Of a stretch of 27,048 bases of DNA, positions 7,734 to 15,730 are shown in pieces. The stretch is from assembly GCA_018663165.1 (NCBI GenBank), contig JABJES010000084.1, positions 1 to 27,048 of the forward strand, written 5' to 3'. The notes beneath the pieces were generated by a model. That model was not told where the DNA came from and made no database searches. It saw only the letters and a program-made list of their open reading frames with translations. The stretch comes from Rhodospirillaceae bacterium (GTDB taxonomy: Bacteria; Pseudomonadota; Alphaproteobacteria; UBA11136). Both the position numbers and the translations under genes were made by a program. Within the stretch, counting starts at the first letter, position 1, and each line of letters starts with the position of its first letter.

Positions 7734-8855
7734 TTAGTCCTTGAGGTCTTCCCATAGTTCCTTGACCCGACGGAAAAAACCATCCGACTGGGGATTGGTC
7801 TTTTCATGACTGCCGGTTTCGTTGAATTCCTTCAACAGCTCTTTCTGTTTCTTGTTCAGATTAACCGGCGTCTCGACAATCGATTCAATGAACATGTCGC
7901 CCCGCGCCTTACTGTTGAGAACCGGCATGCCCTTGCCCTTCATCCGGAACTGGTGTCCGGTCTGGGTGCCTGCCGGCACGGTCACCCGCGCCCGACCGCC
8001 ATCGATGGTCGGCACCTCGATACTGCCACCAACCGAGGCCGTGACCATGGGGATCGGCACCCGGCAATTAATATTGGCACCGATGCGCTGGAAAATCCGG
8101 TGCGGCTCGATGGAGAGAAAAATATAGAGATCACCCGACGGCGCGCCGTTGAGCCCGGCTTCACCTTCTCCGGCCAGGCGGATCCGGGTGCCATCCTCGA
8201 CACCGGGGGGGATATTAACCTCCAGGGTCTTGTCCTTCGACACCCGACCAGCACCACCGCAGGACCGGCAGGGTTTTTCAATTACCTTGCCGGTGCCATG
8301 ACAACTGGGACAGCCGCGTTCGATGGTAAAGAATCCCTGCTGGGCGCGGACCTTGCCATGGCCGTGACAGGCGGTGCACATAACCGGCTTTTCGCCGCCT
8401 TCGCCGCCCGTGCCCTTACAGGGTTCGCAGGCCACTGCGGTCGGCACTTTCAAGGTCGCCTTTTTGCCACTAAAGGCGGCGACCAGGGAAACGGTGAGGT
8501 TATAGCGTAGGTCGCTGCCGCGAATACCGCCGCCGCGTTGACGGCCGCCACCGACGAAATCGCCGAACATCTCGTCAAAAATATCGGAAAAACCAAACCC
8601 GCCAGGGCCCGGGCCCGGACCACCGGCATTAAGGCCCTCATGACCAAAGCGGTCATAGGCCGCACGTTTTTCCTCGTCTTTCAGAACGTCATAGGCTTCG
8701 GAGATATCCTTGAATTTCTGTTCCGCCGCCTTATCGCCTGCATTGCGGTCGGGGTGATACTCCATCGCCAGCTTGCGATAGGCCTTTTTAAGCGTCTCGC
8801 TGTCAGCACCCTTATCGACGCCCAGGGCCTCGTAATAATCCTGCTTATCCGCCAT
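7734..8855 (-). CDS. dnaJ: Chaperone DnaJ (Hsp40)
   Basis: A complete 373-aa class I J-protein that delivers clients to DnaK and stimulates its ATPase. The J domain carries HPD at residues 34-36. A Gly/Phe-rich linker (about 75-115) follows, then four CxxCxGxG zinc motifs (Cys143/146, 160/163, 182/185, 196/199) and the C-terminal substrate-binding domains. The ATG at 8855 is preceded by GAGG only 2 nt away, which is close. The start is still supported by the conserved MADKQDYYEALGV opening. It lies 158 nt downstream of dnaK on the same strand, and the spacer contains two overlapping hairpins. Confidence 0.97.
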   Translation of the reverse strand: MADKQDYYEALGVDKGADSETLKKAYRKLAMEYHPDRNAGDKAAEQKFKDISEAYDVLKDEEKRAAYDRFGHEGLNAGGPGPGPGGFGFSDIFDEMFGDFVGGGRQRGGGIRGSDLRYNLTVSLVAAFSGKKATLKVPTAVACEPCKGTGGEGGEKPVMCTACHGHGKVRAQQGFFTIERGCPSCHGTGKVIEKPCRSCGGAGRVSKDKTLEVNIPPGVEDGTRIRLAGEGEAGLNGAPSGDLYIFLSIEPHRIFQRIGANINCRVPIPMVTASVGGSIEVPTIDGGRARVTVPAGTQTGHQFRMKGKGMPVLNSKARGDMFIESIVETPVNLNKKQKELLKEFNETGSHEKTNPQSDGFFRRVKELWEDLKD

Positions 8856-9013
8856 TACCTCAAGCGCTCCCCGCCATTCGCATAGAGAAAACGCTTGTCA
8901 CCGGACAAGTCCGGCCACCGGGTATTACCAGCAAGGCATATGCATGCAGCGATCATTGTCTTAAAGAACCCCCCTAAATAATCGGCCAACAATTGTCCAA
9001 AAGATGACGGCCG
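8856..9013 (-). other. dnaK-dnaJ intercistronic spacer with overlapping hairpins
   Basis: This is an untranslated spacer within the chaperone operon. A 12-bp palindrome TGACGGCCGTCA starts at the dnaK stop codon and is followed by TCTTTT. Nearer dnaJ, two perfect stems compete for the same bases. CCGGAC/GTCCGG lies at 8901-8914. CTTGTC/GACAAG lies at 8894-8909 and is followed on the minus strand by CG and TTTT. This could lower dnaJ expression relative to dnaK by partial termination or mRNA processing. That is an inference from sequence only. Confidence 0.45.
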
Positions 9014-10981
9014 TCAGGCGGTCTTCTGATCGTCATCGTCAGTGTTGTTGTCGTCTTTCTTGGTCTCGTCGACCTCTTCGAAATCAGCATCGACGACCGT
9101 TGCGTCATTTTCCCCCGCATCCTCTGCCGGACCGTCTTCGGGAGCCTGCGCTCCTTCAGCCGCCGCAGCTTCGGCCTGGCTTGCCTTATACATGGCTTCG
9201 CCGAGTTTCATCGCCGCCTTGGAAAGCTCTTCGCTGGCTGTCTTGATGGCATCGGTATCTTCGCCGTCCTTGACGGCTTTGAGATCATCAAGGGCCTTTT
9301 CGATCGCCGCTTTATCCTCAGCCGACACCTGGTCACCGTGCTCTTCCAATGTCTTTTCGGTGCTGTGGACCAAAGATTCAGCCTGATTATGGGCCTCAAC
9401 ATACTCGCGTTTTTTCTTGTCCTCGCTGGCATGCTCTTCGGCCGATTTGACCATATCGTCAATGTCCTCCTCGGACAGCCCACCGGAAGCCTGAATGCGG
9501 ATCTGCTGTTCCTTGCCGGTCGCCTTGTCCTTGGCCGACACATTGACGATACCGTTGGCGTCAATGTCAAAGGTGACCTCAATCTGGGGCACGCCACGCG
9601 GCGCGTTGGGAAGACCAACCAAATCGAACTGGCCGAGAACCTTATTGTCCGCCGCCATTTCCCGTTCACCCTGAAAGACGCGGATGGTCACTGCGGTCTG
9701 GTTGTCTTCGGCAGTTGAAAAGACCTGGCTCTTGCGTGTCGGTATGGTGGTGTTGCGGTCGATAAGACGGGTAAACACACCGCCGAGCGTCTCGATGCCA
9801 AGCGAAAGCGGCGTCACGTCGAGCAGCAGCACATCTTTGACATCGCCCTGAAGAACACCGGCCTGAATTGCCGCACCAAGCGCCACTACCTCGTCCGGAT
9901 TGACGCCGCGATGGGGCTCACGACCGAAGAAATTCTTAACTGTTTCGATAACCTTGGGCATGCGGGTCATGCCGCCGACGAGAATAACCTCGTCGATATC
10001 CGACGCCTTCAGCCCGGCGTCTTTCAATGCCGCCTCACAGGGCTTGATGGTGTGGGAAATGAGATCATCGACCAGGGCTTCAAGTTTGGCCCGGGTCAGC
10101 TTAATGGTCAGATGCTTCGGCCCCGACTGATCGGCGGTAATAAAGGGCAGATTGACTTCCGTTTGCGGTGCGGTGGAAAGCTCGATCTTGGCTTTTTCAG
10201 CGCCTTCTTTCAGACGCTGGAGGGCCAGCTTGTCCTCGCGTAAATCGATCCCCTGTTCTTTCTTGAATTCATCGGCAAGATAATCGATCACCCGCTTGTC
10301 GAAATCTTCACCACCGAGGAACGTATCGCCGTTGGTGGATTTTACTTCAAACACGCCGTCACCAATCTCAAGCACCGAGACGTCGAAGGTGCCGCCACCG
10401 AGATCATAAACGGCAATGATGCCGGATTCGGTCTTGTCGAGCCCGTAGGCCAGCGCGGCCGCTGTCGGCTCGTTAATGATGCGCAGAACCTCAAGCCCGG
10501 CGATCTTACCGGCGTCCTTGGTTGCTTGACGCTGGGAATCGTTGAAATAGGCCGGCACGGTGATGACCGCCTGGGTGACGTCCTCGCCAAGAAAACTCTC
10601 GGCGGTTTCCTTCATTTTCTGGAGGATAAAGGCGCTGACCTGGCTTGGCGAATAAGTTTCCCCATGGGCCTCAACCCAGGCATCGCCACTTTCCGATGCG
10701 ACGATCTTATAGGGAACCATGCCCTTGTCTTTCTCGACCATCGGATCGGACGAAGCGCGGCCGATCAGCCGCTTGATGGCAAAAAGCGTGTTTTCAGGAT
10801 TGGTGACGGATTGGCGCTTGGCCGGTTGACCGACAAGACGCTCGCCCTCTTCAGTGAAGGCGACCATCGAAGGGGTGGTGCGCACACCTTCGACGTTTTC
10901 AATCACCTTGGGCGTTTTTCCGTCCATAATCGCCAGACAGGAATTGGTGGTCCCAAGATCAATACCGATAACTTTGCTCAT
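9014..10981 (-). CDS. dnaK: Chaperone DnaK (Hsp70)
   Basis: A full-length 655-aa Hsp70. The ATPase domain opens with VIGIDLGTTNSC and includes the phosphate-2 motif IAVYDLGGGTFDVS and the adenosine motif VILVGGMTRMP. The inter-domain linker region DVLLLDVTPLSLGIET leads into the peptide-binding domain and helical lid. The C-terminal tail is long, strongly acidic (DDNNTDDDD) and alanine-rich, as in proteobacterial DnaK. AGAGG lies 7 nt before the ATG. GrpE, its nucleotide-exchange factor, is also in this window at 15731-16366, with the repressor HrcA. Confidence 0.98.
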   Translation of the reverse strand: MSKVIGIDLGTTNSCLAIMDGKTPKVIENVEGVRTTPSMVAFTEEGERLVGQPAKRQSVTNPENTLFAIKRLIGRASSDPMVEKDKGMVPYKIVASESGDAWVEAHGETYSPSQVSAFILQKMKETAESFLGEDVTQAVITVPAYFNDSQRQATKDAGKIAGLEVLRIINEPTAAALAYGLDKTESGIIAVYDLGGGTFDVSVLEIGDGVFEVKSTNGDTFLGGEDFDKRVIDYLADEFKKEQGIDLREDKLALQRLKEGAEKAKIELSTAPQTEVNLPFITADQSGPKHLTIKLTRAKLEALVDDLISHTIKPCEAALKDAGLKASDIDEVILVGGMTRMPKVIETVKNFFGREPHRGVNPDEVVALGAAIQAGVLQGDVKDVLLLDVTPLSLGIETLGGVFTRLIDRNTTIPTRKSQVFSTAEDNQTAVTIRVFQGEREMAADNKVLGQFDLVGLPNAPRGVPQIEVTFDIDANGIVNVSAKDKATGKEQQIRIQASGGLSEEDIDDMVKSAEEHASEDKKKREYVEAHNQAESLVHSTEKTLEEHGDQVSAEDKAAIEKALDDLKAVKDGEDTDAIKTASEELSKAAMKLGEAMYKASQAEAAAAEGAQAPEDGPAEDAGENDATVVDADFEEVDETKKDDNNTDDDDQKTA

Positions 10982-11223
10982 CTTTAATCCTCTTTAAATC
11001 AAACAGGCGTTAATCAAACAGCAGTTTGTGGCAGCAGCCTGTGGCCCGGTTTTCTGTAACCACATGGCACCGCAAAATATATGATGCTGTCGCACTCGCC
11101 CTTTGGGCCGTTGCCAGCAAAACAAATGAATTGGCTGGTTATATAGGTGAGGGATAGATATCCCGCAAGGGCTCGTTGACGGCTTTTTCACGACTTTCCG
11201 CCGGTTTTTTCCCTGACCGCTCC
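10982..11223 (-). promoter_or_regulatory. dnaK upstream region
   Basis: This 242-nt gap holds the dnaK leader and probably its heat-shock promoter. A CATATAT stretch and a short inverted repeat CGGCCC-AAA-GGGCG lie on the minus strand around 11060-11110. I could not find a good RpoH-type -35 CTTG with correct spacing. No CIRCE operator (TTAGCACTC-N9-GAGTGCTAA) is present, so HrcA control of dnaK is not supported here. Confidence 0.35.
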
Positions 11224-12165
11224 CTATTCGCGGTTAAATTCCGCCAAACTGGCCAGCCCGGTGGCGAGAAGCGGAGCCAGAGAGACCGCATTGCTGGAAT
11301 GGAGAACCCCGTCACAGCTTTTGACCGATCTGATCCCGGCATCTGTAAAAGCCTTGCCGGTCTGGGGAGGATAAAGTGCATGAACGGCGCAGGCATCTAC
11401 CGATTTTGCCCCCGCTTTAAGGGCGGCGTGGGCACAGGCGATCAGGGTCTCACCGGTCGAGATAACATCATCAACGAGGATCACCGGACGGCCCTTGAAC
11501 ATATCCGGATCGGCCAGCACAACGGCAACCTGGCGGTCGCCACTGCGTTCCTTCAAGGCCGTTACGGCGCTCAGGCCAGCCGCGCTCGCCACCGCTCCGA
11601 CCTGATGGATGGATTCGGCGTCGGGCCCGAGAAGCAGGGTGTCAGCAGAAACGTTTTCTTTGCGTAATAAATCTGCCAACACCGGGGCGGCGGAAAGGCA
11701 GCAGGTCTCCATCCGGGGGAAAACCTCCTCCAGCCGGGCCACCCGATGAAGGTGAGGATCAACTGTAATCAGCCCGTCAAAGGCCCCCTCAAGAAGCCCC
11801 GCCAGAACCTTCTGGCTCACGGCCTCACCGGAACGAAAGGCCGTGTCCTGGCGCATATAGGCGAGATAGGGCGCGACCAGGGCGATTTTTTCCACCCCCT
11901 GATCGCGCAGCGCCGCACTGGCGAACAATATTTCAATCAACTTGGAATCCGGCTGGTCGAGAGAACGACAAATCACCGCCCTCTTATACCGACGGCCTTC
12001 AAGATCGAGACGGACCCTTACTTCCTGGTCGGGAAAGCGATGGGTTTCGACCATATGAAATGTTTCCAAGGCCCCGCCCCAGGCGGCCACAAGGGCCCCG
12101 GCTTGCGCCGCGCTATCGTCAAAGCCGCAAAAAGCAACTTCCGCAACAGGGCCAGACCCGGTCAT
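11224..12165 (-). CDS. PRPP synthetase family protein (archaeal-like type)
   Basis: A 313-aa protein of the ribose-phosphate pyrophosphokinase family, which normally makes PRPP from ribose 5-phosphate and ATP. It keeps the family's FPDQEVRVR pyrophosphate loop, the YLAYMRQDTAFRSGE ATP-binding stretch, the metal-site HLHR, the K-x-R of the catalytic flexible loop (LKERSGDR) and the PRPP loop VDDVISTGET. The ISTG form resembles archaeal-type enzymes rather than the usual bacterial Prs (IIDTGGT), so this is probably not the main housekeeping Prs. It overlaps the upstream phosphorylase gene by 4 nt, implying coupled translation. A joint role in recycling the ribose phosphate released from AMP is inferred; the exact substrate is unknown. 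Confidence 0.82.
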   Translation of the reverse strand: MTGSGPVAEVAFCGFDDSAAQAGALVAAWGGALETFHMVETHRFPDQEVRVRLDLEGRRYKRAVICRSLDQPDSKLIEILFASAALRDQGVEKIALVAPYLAYMRQDTAFRSGEAVSQKVLAGLLEGAFDGLITVDPHLHRVARLEEVFPRMETCCLSAAPVLADLLRKENVSADTLLLGPDAESIHQVGAVASAAGLSAVTALKERSGDRQVAVVLADPDMFKGRPVILVDDVISTGETLIACAHAALKAGAKSVDACAVHALYPPQTGKAFTDAGIRSVKSCDGVLHSSNAVSLAPLLATGLASLAEFNRE

Positions 12166-13721
12166 CTCGCCTTGTCCGGCCAGCCTGCTGGCGGCGGGCT
12201 ATCGCCGATACCGTAGCCATTATTCTCGGATGCCATATCGCAAGCGTAACGAAATTCCGTCGGTGCCGTCGCGTAAATCCGATAGAGCGGACTGCCGCGC
12301 TCTATCTTGTCACCGATCTTGACGATCAGCTCAATCCCCGCCCCTTTATCCATCGGTGCACCGGCGAGCCGCGCAATCCGCGCCAGGCGATAGCAATCAA
12401 TGGCGGTGACATAACCGTCCCCATCGGCCAGAATTTCCACCGTCAGCTCACCCAGCGGGGTTTCCTTCTCAACCCGGCCCTGGGCGTCGATGATACGGTT
12501 CATGGTGCTCAGCGCCTCACCGGATTCGAGAATGGCGCGAGCCCGCTCAAACCCCTGGCCGCCGCGCAGACCGGGATCAAACTCGAGAATATGCCCGGCC
12601 AGTAATAATGATTTTTCGCGCAGATCAATCGGCATATCTGGATCACAGCGCAACACCTTCATCACATCGCGGGCCTCGAGAACCGGACCGATACCGCGAC
12701 CAATGGGCTGGGTGCCGTCAGTAATAACGACCTTCAGATTGAGCCCGATTTCGTCGCCGACGAATTCAAACAATTTGCGCAGGCGGATGGCCTCATCGTG
12801 GCTGCGCACCTTGGCCGAGGGGCCGATCGGAATATCGATCACCAGATGGGTCGATCCGGCGGCTATTTTTTTCGACATAATCGACGCCACCATCTGTTCG
12901 CGGGTATCGATGCCCAGCGGCCGTTCCACCGAGATCAGAATGTCGTCGGCAGGGGACAGATCCACATGGCCGCCCCAGACCAGACACCCCTTTTCCCGGG
13001 TGACAATATCGCGCATTTCATCAAATAACAGATCAACCCTGGCCAGCACTTCCATGGTATCGGCGGTGCCCGCCGGTGAGGTAATCGCCCGCGACGAGGT
13101 TTTGGGAATCGTCAGGCCATAGGCGGCAACGATGGGGACGACAATCATCGAGGTGCGGTTGCCGGGAATGCCGCCGACACAATGCTTGTCGACCACCACC
13201 GGCAGATCCCATTCAAGCCTGGTGCCGACCCCGGCCATGGCCCGGGTCAGGCTCAACACCTCGGCAGTAGAGAGAAAGCTCGCCGAAGAAATGAGAAAGG
13301 CGGCAATTTCCATCTTCGAATAGCGTTTGGCAGCGATATCACTGATGACCGCCCGGATTTCATCACCGGTCAGGGTTTCACCGCGAATTTTTTTACGCAC
13401 CGCATCAAGACTGGCCGCTGGTGTTGCCTGGGCAATATCCACCTCGTGGCCCTCGGCCAGATCAAGCAGGGTAAAAGCCTGTTCGGAAAGCCCCAGCTCC
13501 TCAGGCCCCAGCAAACGGTCATCGTCGATGATATTAAGAACGGCAAAAATCTTTTTTGCCTGTCCGTCCCCCGCCTTGCGCCGCCCATGGTCGTGATTGG
13601 GAGTAATCTCGATCTTCGCCAGAGCCTGAAAGGATTCGGCCCGGTAATCGGTACAATTACGCCCCAGATAGGCGACGTTCTCATGATAGGTGTCGATGGC
13701 GATGCGCTTTAGTCTGAGCAT
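12162..13721 (-). CDS. AMP/thymidine phosphorylase family protein
   Basis: A 519-aa member of the long thymidine-phosphorylase family that includes the archaeal AMP phosphorylases (AMP plus phosphate gives adenine plus ribose 1,5-bisphosphate). An N-terminal extension of about 95 residues precedes the catalytic domains, as in AMP phosphorylases and unlike short DeoA. The phosphate/substrate motifs KHCVGGIPGNRTSM and TSSRAITSPAGTADTMEVLA are intact. I prefer the ATG at 13721 (MLRLKRIAIDTYHENVAYL); a TTG three codons upstream is also possible with AAGGG just before it. It is followed with a 4-nt overlap by the PRPP-synthetase-family gene. Whether it uses AMP or thymidine is not decided by sequence, but length and partner favour a nucleotide 5'-monophosphate. 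Confidence 0.87.
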   Translation of the reverse strand: MLRLKRIAIDTYHENVAYLGRNCTDYRAESFQALAKIEITPNHDHGRRKAGDGQAKKIFAVLNIIDDDRLLGPEELGLSEQAFTLLDLAEGHEVDIAQATPAASLDAVRKKIRGETLTGDEIRAVISDIAAKRYSKMEIAAFLISSASFLSTAEVLSLTRAMAGVGTRLEWDLPVVVDKHCVGGIPGNRTSMIVVPIVAAYGLTIPKTSSRAITSPAGTADTMEVLARVDLLFDEMRDIVTREKGCLVWGGHVDLSPADDILISVERPLGIDTREQMVASIMSKKIAAGSTHLVIDIPIGPSAKVRSHDEAIRLRKLFEFVGDEIGLNLKVVITDGTQPIGRGIGPVLEARDVMKVLRCDPDMPIDLREKSLLLAGHILEFDPGLRGGQGFERARAILESGEALSTMNRIIDAQGRVEKETPLGELTVEILADGDGYVTAIDCYRLARIARLAGAPMDKGAGIELIVKIGDKIERGSPLYRIYATAPTEFRYACDMASENNGYGIGDSPPPAGWPDKAR

Positions 13722-13795
13722 GTACGGCAAACACCCTTAGGCGAAGAGGAACGGCGAGGGGGCGGGCGGGCGAAAGAAAAGAATCCTCACCCTTG

Positions 13796-13821
13796 AAAAA
13801 GCATGAACCGGGCAGGCCCGG
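13796..13821 (-). terminator. Possible rho-independent terminator
   Basis: On the minus strand, CCGGG-CCTG-CCCGG forms a perfect GC stem followed after 7 nt by TTTTT. It lies about 50 nt past the stop codon of the SnoaL-like gene and ahead of the phosphorylase start, so it could separate these units. The T tract is slightly distant from the stem. Confidence 0.4.
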
Positions 13822-13869
13822 CAATCAAGCCCCTCCTTTACGCGGCGACAGTTTTCCCGCCCCCAATGC

Positions 13870-14310
13870 TCAGTTCCAGGTGTGCTGGATCATTTTCCAT
13901 GACCCGTCGTCGGTGAGCTTGTGAATGGCGACCAGATTGCCCGAGAAGGCCTTGATCTCTCCATCCGCCGGGGCCTTGGCGGACCAGAGCGAGGTCTGAA
14001 TCAGCAGATCTCCCTCGCGGCGCACCTGCAGAACCTCGATCTGATGGTCGTACAATCCATTGTCCATTCCTGCCTGGAAAAAGACGCGGATTTGTTCGCT
14101 GCCGGTGACGGCACTGCTGCCGGAAGGCACGACCTGACCGTCCTCGGCATAGAGGCTGGCCAGCGTCTCCGCGTCACCGGAATTAAAGGCGGCATTCCAT
14201 TGCGCGTTGAGCCCGGCAACGGTCTTTTCAGAAATTTCTGCCGCAATGCTCGGGGAAAAGGCAAGAACGATGAAGAAAAATGCGGTGGTTAAAGTCTTGA
14301 TCATAGACAT
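13870..14310 (-). CDS. Secreted SnoaL-like (DUF4440/SgcJ-EcaC) protein
   Basis: A 146-aa small alpha+beta barrel protein of the SnoaL/NTF2-like superfamily, subgroup DUF4440 (SgcJ/EcaC). A signal peptide is visible: KTLTTAFFFIVLAFSPSIAA with cleavage before EIS. The mature domain starts with helix WNAAFNSGDAETLASLYAEDGQVVPSG, the usual NTF2-fold opening, and ends WKMIQHTWN. Two ATGs are possible, at 14310 and 14304, served by the same AGGAG; a much longer frame upstream would overlap the tautomerase gene and is rejected. Members range from ligand-binding proteins to isomerases, so no reaction is assigned. It follows the tautomerase gene on the same strand after 115 nt and may share its transcript. 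Confidence 0.8.
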   Translation of the reverse strand: MSMIKTLTTAFFFIVLAFSPSIAAEISEKTVAGLNAQWNAAFNSGDAETLASLYAEDGQVVPSGSSAVTGSEQIRVFFQAGMDNGLYDHQIEVLQVRREGDLLIQTSLWSAKAPADGEIKAFSGNLVAIHKLTDDGSWKMIQHTWN

Positions 14311-14425
14311 GGTCTCCTGTCCCTTTATCGGGATTGTGAATATGGGTTGCTGATTGGTGGCCCGATTAGGCGGCGCCTTTTCAGGGTCGGCAGAAAAAAC
14401 TCGCAGAAAAAACTCACAGAAAAAC

Positions 14426-14791
14426 TCAAGGAACGAACTGGGCCTCGCCGTCCCGGAACGACCAGTCAATGTCGCTGTTCTCGGTGATCGTGATCAGGAT
14501 ATTGGCCGCGTCAATCCCCGGATCGCGCCCTAAATTCTCGGCCACTTTCCTGTAAAAGGCCTTTTTCGCCGCATCCGGACGACCGCCCCGCATGATCAGG
14601 GACATCATCACCCGGTCGCCGGTGCGACCCTGATATTCAAGCCGCTCGGACGCGACCTCGTGAATGATCTGATAACGGTCATCGGCGGGAAAGCCCATGG
14701 TTTCGATGACCGCCGAATTGACCCCATCAGCCACCGCCTTAACGTAAGCGGCGGGCTTGCCTTTCAAAAGATAGATATTAACCAGAGGCAT
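14426..14791 (-). CDS. Tautomerase family protein (4-OT superfamily)
   Basis: A 121-aa member of the tautomerase superfamily. After removal of Met1, Pro2 (MPLVNIYLL) becomes the N-terminal catalytic base characteristic of the family. At ~120 residues it corresponds to the longer MIF/CHMI-like size class rather than the ~62-aa 4-oxalocrotonate tautomerases. The motif GFPADDRYQIIHEV matches bacterial 'tautomerase family proteins' of unknown substrate. AGGA lies 8 nt before the ATG. It is transcribed divergently from an XRE-cupin regulator, and an inverted repeat overlaps its likely promoter, so it is a probable target of that regulator. The substrate is unknown. Confidence 0.87.
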   Translation of the reverse strand: MPLVNIYLLKGKPAAYVKAVADGVNSAVIETMGFPADDRYQIIHEVASERLEYQGRTGDRVMMSLIMRGGRPDAAKKAFYRKVAENLGRDPGIDAANILITITENSDIDWSFRDGEAQFVP

Positions 14792-14892
14792 CGGCTTTCC
14801 TTTCCGTTTGGCGGATTTAGAGGTTTTACAGGCATCGGGGCGCGTTGATATGAGTCTTAGTTTGTTAAATAAAACGTGACAAGTCTATTTCT

Positions 14893-14919
14893 TTTATAAT
14901 CTATCCTATTGATTATAAA
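14893..14919. promoter_or_regulatory. Perfect 9-bp inverted repeat, candidate operator
   Basis: TTTATAATC and GATTATAAA form a perfect 9-bp inverted repeat separated by 9 bp, in the spacer between the divergent tautomerase and XRE-cupin genes. On the minus strand it coincides with a plausible sigma-70 promoter for the tautomerase (TTGTTT at 14922-14917, 18-nt spacer, TATAAA at 14898-14893). This is the expected location for an operator of the adjacent regulator. Binding itself is inferred. Confidence 0.5.
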
Positions 14920-14927
14920 CAATTGTT
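14918..14927. promoter_or_regulatory. 10-bp palindrome AACAATTGTT
   Basis: A perfect palindrome abuts the 9-9-9 inverted repeat in the same divergent spacer. It lies just at a possible plus-strand -35 box (TTGTTG, 14923-14928, then 17 nt, then TATTTA at 14946-14951) for the regulator gene. It could be a second site for autoregulation. The region is AT-rich, so chance palindromes are more likely here than elsewhere. Confidence 0.35.
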
Positions 14928-14976
14928 GCTCCATTATGTTTATGATATTTAACACCCGAAACAGGAGCAGACGACC

Positions 14977-15525
14977 ATGGACAAGGATGTGATGGAAAGA
15001 CTGCGCGAAATACGCCGCAATCTGGGCTTGTCGCAGCGCGAGCTGGCCCGGCGTTCCGGCATAACCAACGCCACCATCTCGCTTATTGAATCGGGAAAGG
15101 TGAACCCCTCGGTCGGCGCTTTAAAGCGCGTCCTGTCTGGCATTCCCATGGATCTGGGTACTTTTTTCAGCTTTAAACTGGACCGGCGGGACACCGCCTT
15201 TTACCCCGCCGAGGCCCTGGTCGAGATCGGCGCCGACCCAATTTCCTACCGGCTGGTGGCGGCCGAGCGGCCCGACAAAACGGTGCAGGTCCTGCACGAA
15301 CATTACCAGCCGGGGGCCGATTCCGGTCGCGTGCCGTTGACCCATGAAGGCCAGGAAGGGGGCGTCGTCATTCGGGGCCACCTTGAGGTGACCGTTGGCG
15401 AGACAAAAAAAATCATCGGCCCCGGCGACGCCTATTATTTCGACAGCACGACGCCGCACCGCTTTCGCAACATCGGCCCGGACCTCTGTGAGGTGGTCAG
15501 CGCCTGTTCGCCGCCAACCTTTTAG
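14977..15525 (+). CDS. XRE-family transcriptional regulator with cupin domain
   Basis: A 182-aa PuuR-type regulator. An XRE/Cro helix-turn-helix covers residues ~7-62, with the recognition region LSQRELARRSGITNATISLIESG. A C-terminal cupin of about 75 residues (THEGQEGGVVIRGHLEV ... GPGDAYYFDSTTPHRFRN) is expected to bind a small ligand. Such proteins control nearby catabolic or polyamine/amino-acid genes; the inducer here is unknown. AGGAG lies 9 nt before the ATG. It is divergent from the tautomerase-SnoaL pair, with two inverted repeats between them, implying local control and autoregulation. The family call is secure. Confidence 0.93.
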   Translation: MDKDVMERLREIRRNLGLSQRELARRSGITNATISLIESGKVNPSVGALKRVLSGIPMDLGTFFSFKLDRRDTAFYPAEALVEIGADPISYRLVAAERPDKTVQVLHEHYQPGADSGRVPLTHEGQEGGVVIRGHLEVTVGETKKIIGPGDAYYFDSTTPHRFRNIGPDLCEVVSACSPPTF

Positions 15526-15730
15526 GCCCTTTTAAGCGGCCATACCGGGTAGGATTATGGCCTGTAAGCCCTTAAAAACACCGCCAAAAGCTGGAAAGCG
15601 CCGGGAATGGGCCACAGCCCCCCAAAACCTCGCCAAAGCCCGGCCCATGGCCCGGATCATGGCTTAAGTAAAACCCCGTTTGGGACCCTGGGGACGCAAT
15701 AACATTCCGAATGCGGAATAAATTTAGACT
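15526..15730. other. Convergent intergenic region with hairpins
   Basis: This 205-nt spacer lies between the 3' ends of the XRE-cupin gene and grpE. GGCCAT (15538-15543) pairs with ATGGCC (15557-15562), flanked further out by TTTTAAG (15530-15536) and CTTAAAA (15571-15577). ATTCCG-AATG-CGGAAT (15704-15719) forms a perfect hairpin directly after the grpE stop. Neither has a good T tract, so they are candidate transcript ends rather than classical terminators. No coding potential was seen. Confidence 0.35.

Noticed and set aside
14311..14469. N-terminal extension of the SnoaL-like gene
   Set aside because: The extension overlaps the tautomerase 3' end and precedes a clear ribosome-binding site and signal peptide, so it is not translated.
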